Positions 21,931-32,750 of a stretch of DNA of 64,000 nucleotides are shown here, piece after piece. The position numbers and the translations under genes were made by a program. The stretch is from assembly GCA_000750105.3 (NCBI GenBank), contig JPHH03000015.1, positions 62,001 to 126,000 of the forward strand. Direction: 5' to 3'. Source of the stretch: Tolypocladium sp. Sup5 PDA-1 (taxonomy: Eukaryota; Ascomycota; Sordariomycetes; Hypocreales; Ophiocordycipitaceae). The number at the start of each line of letters is the position of its first letter. Position 1 is the stretch's first letter. Under the pieces are notes generated by a model. The model ran no database searches and was not told the DNA's origin. It worked only from the letters and a program-made list of their open reading frames with translations.

Positions 21931-23980
21931 ATGGCCGCCCAGGTGTCGGATGCCGTCCAGGCTTCGTCGGCTTCCAGCAACGACTCCAACCACGGCCACG
22001 ACTCCAAGTCCAGCACGCCGGCGCCCTCTAGCGCCACCTCTAACACTTCTCAGCAAACTGCCGGCTCTCCCGACGACAACCTGACGTGCCGTTGGAACTC
22101 CTGCAACCAGAAGTTTGCCAGCCCAGAGACGCTCTATGTAAGCCGACAACTGCCACCGTTGACCTCTGTGCAGGTGCGTGCACATGTAACTAACGAAACT
22201 TCCTTCAGGAACATATCTGTGAGCGCCATGTTGGCCGCAAGAGCACCAACAACTTGAACCTCACTTGCCACTGGAACTGCTGCCGGACCACCACTGTGAA
22301 GCGTGACCACATCACCTCGCATATCCGCGTCCATGTTCCTCTCAAGCCGCACAAGTGCGAGTTCTGCGGCAAGTCCTTCAAGCGGCCCCAGGACTTGAAG
22401 AAGCATGTCAAGGTAAACAGACCCTGCTGCTCCCGAGTTTGAGCCCTGTGACTGACAACAAAGTCCAGACCCACGCAGACGACTCTGTCCTGGTCCGTCC
22501 TGGACAGGACCGGCATGGAGGTCTCAACTACAGAACCCAAGCCGCCAAGGGTAAGCTATCCGATGCTACCGTTGACGACGGGCAGGCTTCGTTGCTTGCG
22601 TGCCTTTCTTCTGCAGAGATGCTAATGCCCCCTCTAGGACCTAGCTATTATGATCACAACGGCCAGATCCGAGGTGGCGTCAGCGGGTTCTCGCATCAGC
22701 CTGGCCACAACGGTGGCTACTATGCACCTCAGCCGTCGACCAACTACGCGCTCTACTTCAACCAGCCGCCCCTGAACACCCCACGCAGCGAGCATGTCGG
22801 CTACAGTACCGCCGCCGCTGGTGGCTACGACCGCAAGCGCGCCTATGACCGCACCTACGATGCCATGGATGACTTCTTCGCCCACGCCAAGCGCCGTCAG
22901 ATCGACCCGTCGTCCTATGCTCAGATCGGCCGCTCTCTGCTGCCTCTTCACAACTCGCTGGCTATCCCCAACGGCCCTATGGGCGGCACGGAACAGTACA
23001 TGCCTCAGCAGGCCCCGGCCCCGGCCATGGTGCATTCTGGCCCTGCACCGACGACGAACCCGCTGACGCAGCAGTACTACCTGCCGCACATGCCTCATGC
23101 CAGGACGCAGAAGGACCTCATCCAGCTCGACAACCTCCTGGGCCAGATGCAGGACACCATCTACGACAACGCCAACCACGCCACCGCCGGCGTCCACATC
23201 CACGGTGCCGGCGAGGGCGGCAACCTTGGTGGTTTCCGCCACAGCCCCTCTCCGTCCGTCCTGCAGCGCTCTCCTGGTGGCATGCAAGTGGATGGATACC
23301 ATCACGCTGCAAACATGGCATCGCCCCTCACAGCCATCTCCTCCACAGGCACGCCGGCCGTGACACCTCCGTCGAGCTCCATGTCTTATACCTCGGGCCA
23401 TTCTCCTAGCCCATCTGCCTCCTCGGGCCTGTCACCCCAGTCGCGCCACAGCTCGACGGCCTCATCAGCCATGTACCCGACTCTCCCCACCACCCTCCCC
23501 ACTGTCACGCAGGGCTTTGGCCAGTCGACCACTGCGACTCTGGGACCTAGCTTTGACAGCAACGAGCGCCGCCGTTACTCGGGTGGCATGCTGCAGAGGG
23601 CACGGGCCGCACCGCCGCCGCCGCCGCCCAGGTCTGTCGAGGATATTGGCAAGGCTACTCCCAAGGCCGGCGACTCAGCGCTCTCGGTTGGCTCGCCCTC
23701 GTCCGAGTCGGACAGTGACTCTACCAAGGAGCGTGAGGAGCAGTACGACCGCTGGCTCGAGAACATGCGAGTCATCGAATCTCTGCGGGATTATGTCCGT
23801 CGCCGCTTGGACCGCAAGGAGTACGCCGAGGATGGCGACAACGCCGCCGACAAGGACAGGAAGGACAGCGATGCCATGGACATTGACGTCAAGAGCCCCA
23901 AGAGCCCTGCCAAGCAACCCCTTAGTCCTAAGGAAGGCGGGTCGTCGCTGTACCCGGTGCTGCCAGTGCCGAGGTCATGA
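21931..23980 (+). CDS. pacC: pH-response transcription factor PacC/Rim101
   Basis: Four exons: 21931..22137, 22209..22412, 22469..22550 and 22638..23980; 611 residues. Three C2H2 fingers are visible. Finger 1 uses C53, C58, H71 and H76, finger 2 C89, C94, H107 and H111, and finger 3 C119, C122, H135 and H139. Finger 3 is the KCEFCGKSFKRPQDLKKH signature. At alkaline pH the Pal pathway and then the proteasome process the protein, and it activates alkaline genes and represses acid genes through GCCARG sites. The conserved block near residues 444-490 (YPTLPTTLPTVTQGFG, then ERRRYSGGMLQRA) corresponds to the signalling-protease region. A polyproline run follows, with an acidic C-terminus. The third intron (22551..22637) is 87 nt, in frame and stop-free, so its retention would insert 29 residues right after the fingers. 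Confidence 0.96.
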
Positions 23981-25204
23981 GTTCTCTCTCTGGGTTGGTC
24001 CCCTGCCTGCACTGCTCACTTACCTCATGTTTGGATGGATGTTCGGTCTTTGTTATTTGCAAGTACGGGTGATGATGACTGTTGATGACCTTTTCAAAAC
24101 ACGCTTCTACCGGTTGAAAATTCCATCAAGTTTGCTGCTGATAGCACGGCGCCTCGGACCGAGTCGCTTTTGCGGGTAGCCGCACGGCACGTACGATACT
24201 TGAAGGCGAATATGGTTGGAGGACTAAAGCAAAACAGTGATATACGATGGCGCATCAGCAGGAGTAAATGAATTGAGAGAAGGTGTTGTGTTTCGTATAT
24301 TGAAGTAACAGTGCCATTCCCAGCGTGTGATGTAAGCTAGCAGTTGCGGCATTCGAGTGTCCAGACGCGCTGGGTAGCCTCTGCAATCTCCTACGTAGCC
24401 ATGTAACGCTGCTCTGGAATTGCATGCTTCTCCGGCCGTTGGGACCCCAGAGGTTCTCCCTGGGGGTTGGCAGGCGGCTGTTCTAAGAATATCATCAATC
24501 AGCATTACTGCGTTTCGGCCCAATTTGACCACATGACGGAACGAGGTCTTGGCCAAGACGGAGACAACGTAATTATGTACAAGGCCAGATGAGGGTGGAG
24601 AGCCCATGACAGTGGAGGCTCCCGTCCTTGCCCACAATCCAATCCCGATATCATCAATGCTAGGCACCAGCGGCAGTTGGGCTTTGTAATGTAGTAGCCG
24701 AGCTAGGAGGGATGAGGGTTCCGCGGATAAGCTTAACAGCAGGAGGGACAACGGCTCCCTGCAGAGGCGGCGTTGGATATGTCGGATGGAGGGTCTCACT
24801 CAGACAAAAATAGAAGGTGCTTCGATGTTAGAGACATCACGTGGAAAGAGGAAGGTTGAATCTACGGACGTACTGTGGTGAGCAAGGGAGATGATGAGGT
24901 GAAGCGTGCCTGAACGTCGGGTTGTGAATCAAAAGAGTGAATCACGGTGGAATGAGGCGGTGGAATCTGTCTCGCTTGGGCGGGAGGCACGACGGGGAAG
25001 TAGCTCCTCACCAGGCAAGAGCCATGAAGGTCAATGCATAAACGATTTGTCTTCTGTTTTACTCTGTCTCCTCTCCTTTGACTTTGCCATAACCTTCACC
25101 TCTCCCTTTTGAGGGTTCTTACCAGCATCCCCACGGCACGTCGTCAAGAAAAGAGAAAATCTTCCAAACCACGACTTTGCACATCACATCAACCGCAAGC
25201 CAAG
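23981..25204. other. gene-free stretch between pacC and the secreted-protein gene
   Basis: About 1.2 kb holding the pacC 3' UTR and the promoter of the next gene. A 191-codon minus frame at 24224..24799 has no recognisable features and is not accepted. Pyrimidine-rich sequence precedes 25205. Confidence 0.55.
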
Positions 25205-25819
25205 ATGCGATTCGCCGCCCTCACGGGCATCGCCGTCGCCTGCCTCGGCGCAGCGGTCCTCGCGCAGCCGCCGGCGGACACGTCCCCCGACGCGTGCTGC
25301 TGCTGCGACCTCCGGCGCGGCGCGATTGCGTGCACGCACTCGATCAAAAAGGCCGACTGCTTCTGCGCGGCCGTCGAGTGCCCCAAGAACGCGCCGACCA
25401 TCTTCGACGACCTGCCGTCTTCGACGCGCCGCGGGACGATGAGCAGCCTGCCGACGTCGACCATGAGGACCGTGTCCGTGTCCGTGTCCCGCCCGCCCCC
25501 ACAGCCGCCGACGACACCCCTGCCTGACCCGACGCCGCCGTCGAATGGTGGGTCTCCGGCTCACACGCCGACGCCGATCCCGCCCTCGCAGCCGGAGAAC
25601 ACGATGCCGCCCAAGGAGAAGCCCGGCTCGGCGCCGCCCGGGTGCTCACAGCTGCCGTCTGCCACGGGCCGGCAGTTTCCGTGCTGCTGCTGCCACGCCG
25701 GCAGGAAGGAGATGGTGTGCGAGATGAGGGCGCAGGATGACTGCGTCTGCGCGGCTGTCATGTGTCCCAAGGGGGCGAGGACGGTGTTTGTCAAGGCGCC
25801 CGCCTGTACCAGCCCATAA
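25205..25819 (+). CDS. secreted cysteine-rich protein with duplicated CCCC module
   Basis: Single exon, 204 residues. Residues 1-20 are a clear signal peptide (MRFAALTGIAVACLGAAVLA). Two Cys-rich modules flank a Pro/Thr/Ser-rich linker of about 85 residues. Module 1 has CCCC at 31-34, then x8-C, x8-C-x-C, AAVECPK. Module 2 has CCCC, x8-C, x7-C-x-C, AAVMCPK. Both end in (T/A)xT(I/V)F, so the modules are an internal duplication with eight matching cysteines each. I do not recognise a named family. Size, secretion and even disulfide-ready cysteines resemble small secreted fungal proteins and effectors, but no function can be assigned. A start at upstream in-frame 25109 is rejected because the signal peptide begins at 25205. 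Confidence 0.85.
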   Translation: MRFAALTGIAVACLGAAVLAQPPADTSPDACCCCDLRRGAIACTHSIKKADCFCAAVECPKNAPTIFDDLPSSTRRGTMSSLPTSTMRTVSVSVSRPPPQPPTTPLPDPTPPSNGGSPAHTPTPIPPSQPENTMPPKEKPGSAPPGCSQLPSATGRQFPCCCCHAGRKEMVCEMRAQDDCVCAAVMCPKGARTVFVKAPACTSP

Positions 25820-26389
25820 ATTCTTTGTCGCTGGTTTTGATGCCATGGGAGGCAAGGAGAGGAAAGCTAAGATCTTAGGCAAGATGGGTCATGCATTATG
25901 AAATGAGGCTTCGGACATCATGTCGCTACGACAGCAACTAGTACTGGCTAGCTATGAGCAATAACAACGTATCTCGCCTTCGACAGTTAACGCTATATAG
26001 GTTGGTGTGGCCTGGATCTTAGAGTGCAATGAGGAATGCAAAGATGATTCGGACCGCTTTAAATAATTCTTGGCAAGAGGCGATAGCAATAAGGGAGATA
26101 CACCGATAACACAGGAGACGCAACAAATCTAAGAGACCCCAACAATACAAGAAACACAGTCTGTGTGAGCGTTGTCAGCGGTCTAGGAGACGCTGGCAAT
26201 CTAGCGCACTCAAGGATGCAGCCTGTTATCACATCGGCCTCGGTCAATGCGAATGCGCGGTGTCAGAATTACAAAATTAAGATTTTCATCTACTTCTCAG
26301 TCAATTCAACTCAAAGTTTTAAGGCCTCGATCATTATCAATACCCTGATCATTCCTCTGCTAACTCTCTACCCTATTCAATGACATAAA
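25820..26389. other. AT-richer gene-free stretch
   Basis: About 570 bp, clearly richer in A/T than its neighbours from about 25900 to 26400, with no coding frame. It carries the 3' UTR of the secreted-protein gene. It may mark the edge of the truncated F-box-like sequence. Confidence 0.5.
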
Positions 26390-26970
26390 TGCGAGTGGTC
26401 TCTTCTCTCATTAGCAAGGCAACTTCTAACATTCTCTTTAGAGCTCAAGAAGTCCGCAATGTCCGGGTCAGGATCATGGACGATCACCTCTACATGTCCG
26501 TCACCTTCACGCTTTCCAGCGCCGGCGGCAGTGCTCCGGATATTCGGTGCTTCATCGTCATAGAAAGGCTCTATCTGTGCTGTGGCCTTGGGACGTTCGC
26601 CGGGTTGAAATTTCAATCCGATTATTGGCGTCTCCCGGAGCTCCAAGAGACCGCCGGAGCACCAAACCATCTCAAGGCCTGCGACAACTCTACCGGGGGC
26701 TGCAAAACGTGCCTGACCGACTACGACATCTCCATAGCCTGGCAAGGCGACACCAAGGGATGGGTCATAAAGGTTGTGACGTATCAGCGGTTTGGACGCT
26801 GTGTCTCTCCTGATGAATGGGTACGGAAACTCATGTGCGATCCTTTCTCACGCCAGGATATTGTAGATATTTTTGGCCCTCGGGTTGTAGGCGTGGTGCG
26901 GGATCAATGGAGACGGGCACAGGCAGATGAAGGTCAAGTTGAGTTTGGGCGCTTGGAAATTTTGCTATGA
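26390..26970 (+). CDS. F-box-family-like hypothetical protein, probably 5'-truncated
   Basis: An open frame of 193 codons that begins abruptly after an AT-rich stretch. The segment CKTCLTDYDISIAW followed by GWVIKVVTYQRFGRCVSP-EW resembles the C-terminal C-x2-C-TDY block common in fungal F-box-associated hypothetical proteins. There is no F-box at the N-terminus and no obvious upstream exon. An acceptor-like CTTTAG ends at 26443, so the true start could lie in an unseen upstream exon. Either a small diverged gene or a remnant fits; I lean to a remnant. Those proteins usually reach 250-500 residues. Confidence 0.45.
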
Positions 26971-27353
26971 GGTGCCGTGCAGCACATTGGACAAGGTCAG
27001 GTATGGGTAGTTAGCTCAACTGACATCCGAAGCTGCTGTATCGTGTCGTCTGTGGTGGCCCGACGTCAGTTCCACGTGCAGAGGCTAGATAGCTGTGCGG
27101 AAGCCGCCAGTCTGTAGGCAAGGAACAAGCAGGCTGAAAGTGATGATTCAGAGTGAGTGCTCAGCAGCGAACCCTACCCCCAGCAGAGACAAGGGGTGAA
27201 CCTCGATCAAGGCGCATTGCTCTACGGTAGTTCGACAACGGCAAGTACGCAATAGATAAGTTAGGGTAGTAGTTTCCTGTGCAGCCTTCGGCACGTCGTC
27301 CGGTCTCGGACTATATTTGGTGAGGAAAGTGCGGCACGTGGAAGTCGCTATCG

Positions 27354-27371
27354 GTACGGAGTACTCCGTAC
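27354..27371. repeat. 18-bp perfect palindrome GTACGGAGTACTCCGTAC
   Basis: Two inverted GTACGGAG half-sites form a perfect palindrome. It is a member of the recurrent intergenic motif of this window. Confidence 0.8.
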
Positions 27372-29223
27372 ATACGTCGGTCCAGCTGGAGGAAGGCATG
27401 GCTCACGCCACTGCCTTGGGCATCTTCCATCAGCCCATTCTCACCAGGTACTGCTTGGCCCCTGGGCACCTCATTCTTGTTCCTTTTTGCACTGGAAGAA
27501 CATTCACTGTCCAGACTCCAGGCCAACGACGAAACGCGCCTTCGGCTTGACGAACCGGCCGACGGATGACGCACAGCGGGAACAAAGATTCCATGTTCAA
27601 CATTGCTTCTTGCCACCACATGTCGTCGCTTCCCCCGTATGAGCCCAGCTGAGAGAACGAGTGCAGCGTAGTGAACGTCTTTTCTGCGTCTGCGACATGC
27701 CGAATCACACCGACTCAAGCCTGCCGCCAGCGATCGACCAGGGCGGACAGGCCAGAGCCTCGTGGGGGAGTGGCCCTGCTGAAATCAGATGAACAAGTTG
27801 GTGTTCCATCCGTCTGGGATGCGACGGGCTGGGGCAGGCAAAGGCATGGCTGACAGTGGACAAGGTTGCATCAAACCCACCGTTATCCCCGGCCAGGTCG
27901 GCTCTCGGCGCTTCCAAACGGGCAATTCGTAGCCTCAACCCAGCGACGGCAGCGCTGGGTGCAACAGTACCGCCAGGGTCTGAGCATGGCCCTCCAATTG
28001 CTGTGTCGGACAAGCGAAATAAATCCGCAAAGATGCAGCCAGAGGCCGAAAGAAATAAGGAGGGTTCGGGGATGCCAATTGTGCAGCTGAAGGCATACCA
28101 GGGTTGCATATTCGGGTCTGGCATCTGAAATGCTCTCCGACCTCCTCGTGGATGAGGTCTACCTGCTCCTGTCCAAGGTACGAGACCCTTGGACGTTGCC
28201 ATGATTGATCCCTCCGCTGTGGCTGACGGGCCAGCGAGACGAAGCGGCTGGGCGGTGCTGATTCTCCACACGAGTAGATGGCTGATGGAAGATTCCGCAC
28301 TGCACATTATTCCGCGAAGTGCTCCATCAGTGGCTGCTCTTAGCACGACGCCTCCACCGCCCCCGACCGCCAGCGGCAGGGTCCCCAGACTCCCGACTGC
28401 CGAAGCTGTGATTGCGCTCCCTGTGCTTATTCACCTCCGCAGCCAGCCGCCGCGTTTGGATTTGGCGTCGCGTTCGAGTCGATTACGAGCGCGGGGCGGC
28501 TGGAAGACAGAGCAACACTGCGCGGAGGATGGAGCCAGAAGATAATGGCTGCTGGGAATGGCCCGAGGTCCGCGTGGTCCCATTGTCGGTACGGAGCAAA
28601 CCAGCACAGCGAGACAGACCAGAACTTCAGATCCCCTGCTCCCTGCCAGGGACAGGTCCCGCTGGATCCGGCTGCTGACTGAGCCCGCTGCAGCTGGGCA
28701 GACGGGTGCAGGATAACACCCGAAACCCCGTCCTATAACGACTAATACTCAACGTTTGAATACTGGTACGGGGCGTCGAACGGAGCATGGCCTACTAGTG
28801 CCCAGAGTACGGACGTGGTGCGGACACACCTCTTCACAGCGGACTGGCGGCCGGAGTTTCCCACTGGAGGTTGGCCGATGCCATGGATAGCTTCGGACTT
28901 TTCGCCAAAAGGCCCGCTGACGTGCTGAACCAACACTGTCTACGCCCTCCCGGGGCCAACGAATGCAGCCTATTTCTCCGTCCGTCCAGCTGAACGAGAT
29001 CCGAAGGCGTGTTTGACCCAACCAACAGACACAGGACGCTTTTGGGCTGTGGAGAGCCAGGCTGCATGTACCAGATGCTGTGCTGTCAGTCATGCGGAGT
29101 CTCGCCAAACCTTACGGACCTACCTTGCCATGAGGGGTAGGAAGCTGAGTTGCTCGAGCTCGCGGCTACCACTACGTCGAATAAGCCGTTGCGGCGATGG
29201 AGAAGAAGGAAGAAGACGGATAC

Positions 29224-29242
29224 GTACGGAGTACGGAGTACG
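29224..29242. repeat. GTACGGAGTAC-type tandem
   Basis: Two overlapping copies of GTACGGAGTAC, with a partial inverted copy (TACTCCGTAT) 14 bp downstream. Confidence 0.7.
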
Positions 29243-29796
29243 AATAGACGGGCACTACTCCGTATATACGCACAGCCTCAAGCTACCTACCTACCCACCC
29301 TGGCATACCTAGGAAGCTCCACCATCGGCGGTCCAGTGTTTATACCGGTGCAGGTGCCGTGTGGTCGCCGGCCCTCGCGGGTTTGATCGCCACCGCGGTC
29401 GTCGTCGTCACACCTCGCTCAGGTCGAGACTGCCGTTGGCTCTGGTCGCTCTCCTCCCCTCTCTCCCACAGACTCGGCACCGTCGGGCGAGAGCCGGCCT
29501 GGGACCCATCAGCCAGCCAGCCATAGGCCAGAGCACTGTAACCCTTCCATCTTTCTCTCTTTTGCTGGTCGCTCGCGGTCACGTTCCTCTCCTCTCCTCT
29601 GCAACTCCGCCGTCGCCCACATACCATCGCCGTACCCGTACCTAGCCCACCTCACTTCACCTCACCTGAAGCGCACTGCCGCTGCAGCCTTCGCCAATCC
29701 CCTCGTGCCCCTTCCCCCAGGGCTGCCCTCGACCCTTCCTCATGCCTCTCTTCACCTTCGCCCTCACCCGGTCCCTCGCCTTCGTCCTCTCCGTAC

Positions 29797-32750
29797 ATGG
29801 ATCCGCCGGCCGCCCACGACGCTGACGGGCCGGCGGCTCTCGCGTCTGCCAATACCGCGGCCAATGCCGCCGCCGCTGCTGCTTCTGCCTCGTCGGATTC
29901 GGTGTCGCCGCCGACGAAACGGCGCCGGACCGCCCCCATCCTCGCCGATTGCTGTCGCACCTGTCGGCTGCGCAAGGTGAGATGAAATCCCACGCCGTGT
30001 CATCCTGTGCTTCATGTCGTTGAGACAGGGGCATCTTTACCCTCGCATTCCACTTTTCATTGCCTCCATATGGGCTATGCTGACGCCGACCAGGTGAAAT
30101 GCTCTGGCAACCCCGGCAACGGGCCCTGCACGAATTGTGCCAGGCTCGATCTGACTTGCAACTTCACCGCCGCAGAGGAAGAAGACGAAGCCGCAGGTAA
30201 GCAGCGTAGTGCCCATCACTACTGCGCACCGTTCAGGACTGACCCTCGGCCGAACAATAGTCTCCAGGACTACGCCATCACATAGCCACACAGAGGCCGG
30301 CACGTTGAGGAAGAGGGCCCAGAGAGCCTGCAGCCAGTGCCACTCTCACAAGACGAAATGTTCAGGCGACTTGCCCCGGTGCAAGCGATGCGAAGCCGCT
30401 AACCTGGCCTGCGAGTACACGCCGGCAAAGCGCAAGTTCACCAATGTCCGCATCCAGAACTCGGCCAAATCCAGCGGGAATAAGCCGTCCACACCGGGGT
30501 CCAGCAACAGATCAGACGGCATCGTCAGCCCTACCCTCAGCAGCAGCGACGGCGCCGGCCCTTTCGCCTTCTTGAAGGAGACAACCAATCTTACTGCCGA
30601 GTAAGTCTCTAGCAGGCAAACGCTAGGGGGAACCCCTACTGACTGTCATCTGCATATAGGGACCTGCTCGCTCGCAAGGACTTGCTCTTGCGACACGTGG
30701 ATGCCTATATGGACAACATGTACTGGCTGCCCTCGCAGGGGTTTATCCACCCCGACAACACTTGTCGGGAAATTCAGGTCGGGAGGCTCTAAACGTGTAT
30801 GGCCTGTCTCATCCAGCTGACTCGGTAGAACAGGAAGGGACACTCGATCCGGCCCATGCGGCTGGCATATGCGCCGTCGCCAGTTTCTTCGTCAACCCTC
30901 ACGAGGAGGGCCGCGATTTCGGCCAAAGATGCAGCACCCTCATCGAGTTGTACCTCTTCAACAACGTCTCCAAGTTCTCCGACGGCCAGCTGATCCTCTT
31001 TGCGTTAAACATCACCTACAATGTCATCCAGGGTTCCATCACCAAAGTCTGGCAGTGCTTCGGAATTGCGTCGAGGCTCATGCTGGGCCTCCGCATCAAC
31101 TGGCACGTCCTGCCGCGGGGCCGGACATTCATCCAGCAGGAATCACTCCGCCGGATTGGCTGGCATTTCTTCCACATCGATCGCGTGCTTGCCGATGGCT
31201 TCGAAGGGTACATCTCTTGCCGGGCCGAGCATATGAAGATCCCCTTGCCCTGCGATGAGGCCGCGTTCCGGGAGAACCGACCCGTGGTTGCCGAGAGGCT
31301 GTATGATAAGCCGGGAAACCCGCCCAACACCATCAACTTGCATGCCTTCCAGATTCGCCTCATCGATCTCCGGCATCGCATAAAAGTGTAAGTTGTACCC
31401 GCCCTGGACCGGTGCTCTGCGGGGGATGCTAACAGGGACCAGCACTACCAACAATCTATGCTCGGGCGATGGCCGCCACATCGATGCGTCCAAGGTCATG
31501 GCTGATATCAATGGGCTGCAAAACGAGCTCACCCGATTTCACGCCTCCCTCCCCGCCGACGTGCTCCTCAGCGATCAGAGCGTTTCGCGCTGCATGGCAT
31601 TGCCAGAGCGTCCTGGCTACGTCTTTCTCCACTGTCACCTCGCTGGGAGCCACGTCGACTTGTACCGGATCTTCTTACCCAGCCAACATGAAACGGTCCC
31701 CGCCGAGGTCCTCCGAAAGCTGCCACGAGAGTTCATAGCGAGATCTCAGAAGCAAGCGGTTGCCCACTCCATGTCTTTCGGCCGCTTCTGCGATGCTATA
31801 CAGAACGAGGTGGACCAAATGACGGATACGGGGAAGCTTGAACTGGCTGGTGATTATTCCACGATCCAGTTGGCGACGACCTGCGTGCGAGTGCTCTTGG
31901 TAGCCTTGCAACATCGACTTTACCGCGATATTACCAAGGAGACTACGGCGCCATTGTGGAGGATGGAGAAAGTTGACGAATCCCATATACGGTTCCTCGT
32001 CAAGTCGATTCAACGCGTAACGGAGCCGTGGTATGGGATACTGAGGATAGCACAGCTGGCGGTAAGCCATCACAGTCGTATTCATTGCTGCTTCTACCCT
32101 GGGTTTACTAACTCTGCCGTCTTTAGTACGACCACAACAAATCCCTAGTGGATGAGTTCGACAAAACTAGGAAAGTGGCAGAACAAAGACCTGAAGACAC
32201 GATGCTTCTCCCAACGATGGACGTCGGCGACCGCCTACCCGGACCAGGGTCGTTACTGGAGAGCATTGCTGCCGGCATCGTGGAAGACCCCACGAGGCAC
32301 CTCGCCGTCGATTCACCAGGCGCGGACCGATGGCTTCGTTCCTCACAGATGTCCATGGGTGAGGCGTTTCCGTTTTCGAATCCACAAACGGGCGGCATCA
32401 TGATCGAGCCAGGGACCCCTGGCATTCCTATCCTCCTGGCACAGGCCAGAACAGCTTCAATGGACCCATCGGAGATGCCAACAATGTACGATGGCGACAA
32501 TACGACGATGGCGCTGACGGATTTGACGGGTGCGCTACCAGATGGCAACGCGCCGATACCACCGAACGACATGTCGATGCTGCAGATGAACGGCAGCATA
32601 GATCCTGCCATGTATCAACAGGTGCCACCGGGACCGAGCCCGGCCTTCATGATGGCGCAGCAGGGCGTGTTGATGGACGGATATGCAACCCAATATGCAA
32701 AAGGGCAAGGCGATCAGAAGAACTACGGGCAACAGGCCCCCTTTAGATAA
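29797..32750 (+). CDS. transcription factor with two Zn2Cys6 clusters
   Basis: Seven exons: 29797..29976, 30094..30196, 30261..30600, 30660..30777, 30834..31387, 31443..32061 and 32127..32750; 845 residues. Cluster 1 is C53-x2-C56-x6-C63-x8-C72-x2-C75-x6-C82, split by an intron after K60. Cluster 2 is C118-x2-C121-x6-C128-x6-C135-x2-C138-x6-C145. Both match CX2CX6CX5-12CX2CX6-8C. Residues about 230-430 form the fungal_trans middle homology region, with WQCFGIASRLMLGLRINWHV and RRIGWHFFHIDRVLADG. The C-terminus is Met/Gly/Pro-rich. It should be a nuclear DNA-binding regulator; the target genes are unknown, and no metabolic cluster adjoins. The donor of the fourth intron (GTCGGG at 30778) is weak but frame demands it. 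Most family members have one cluster. Confidence 0.9.

Larger units (their letters stand above)
26971..29796. other. 2.8-kb gene-free region
   Basis: Several overlapping open frames (for example 27705..28346 minus) lack conserved motifs and have non-coding-like composition. An 18-bp palindrome of the GTACGGAGTAC family sits at 27354-27371, and a repeat of the same motif at 29224-29242. From about 29390 the plus strand is pyrimidine-rich, consistent with the promoter and leader of the zinc-cluster gene. Confidence 0.55.
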
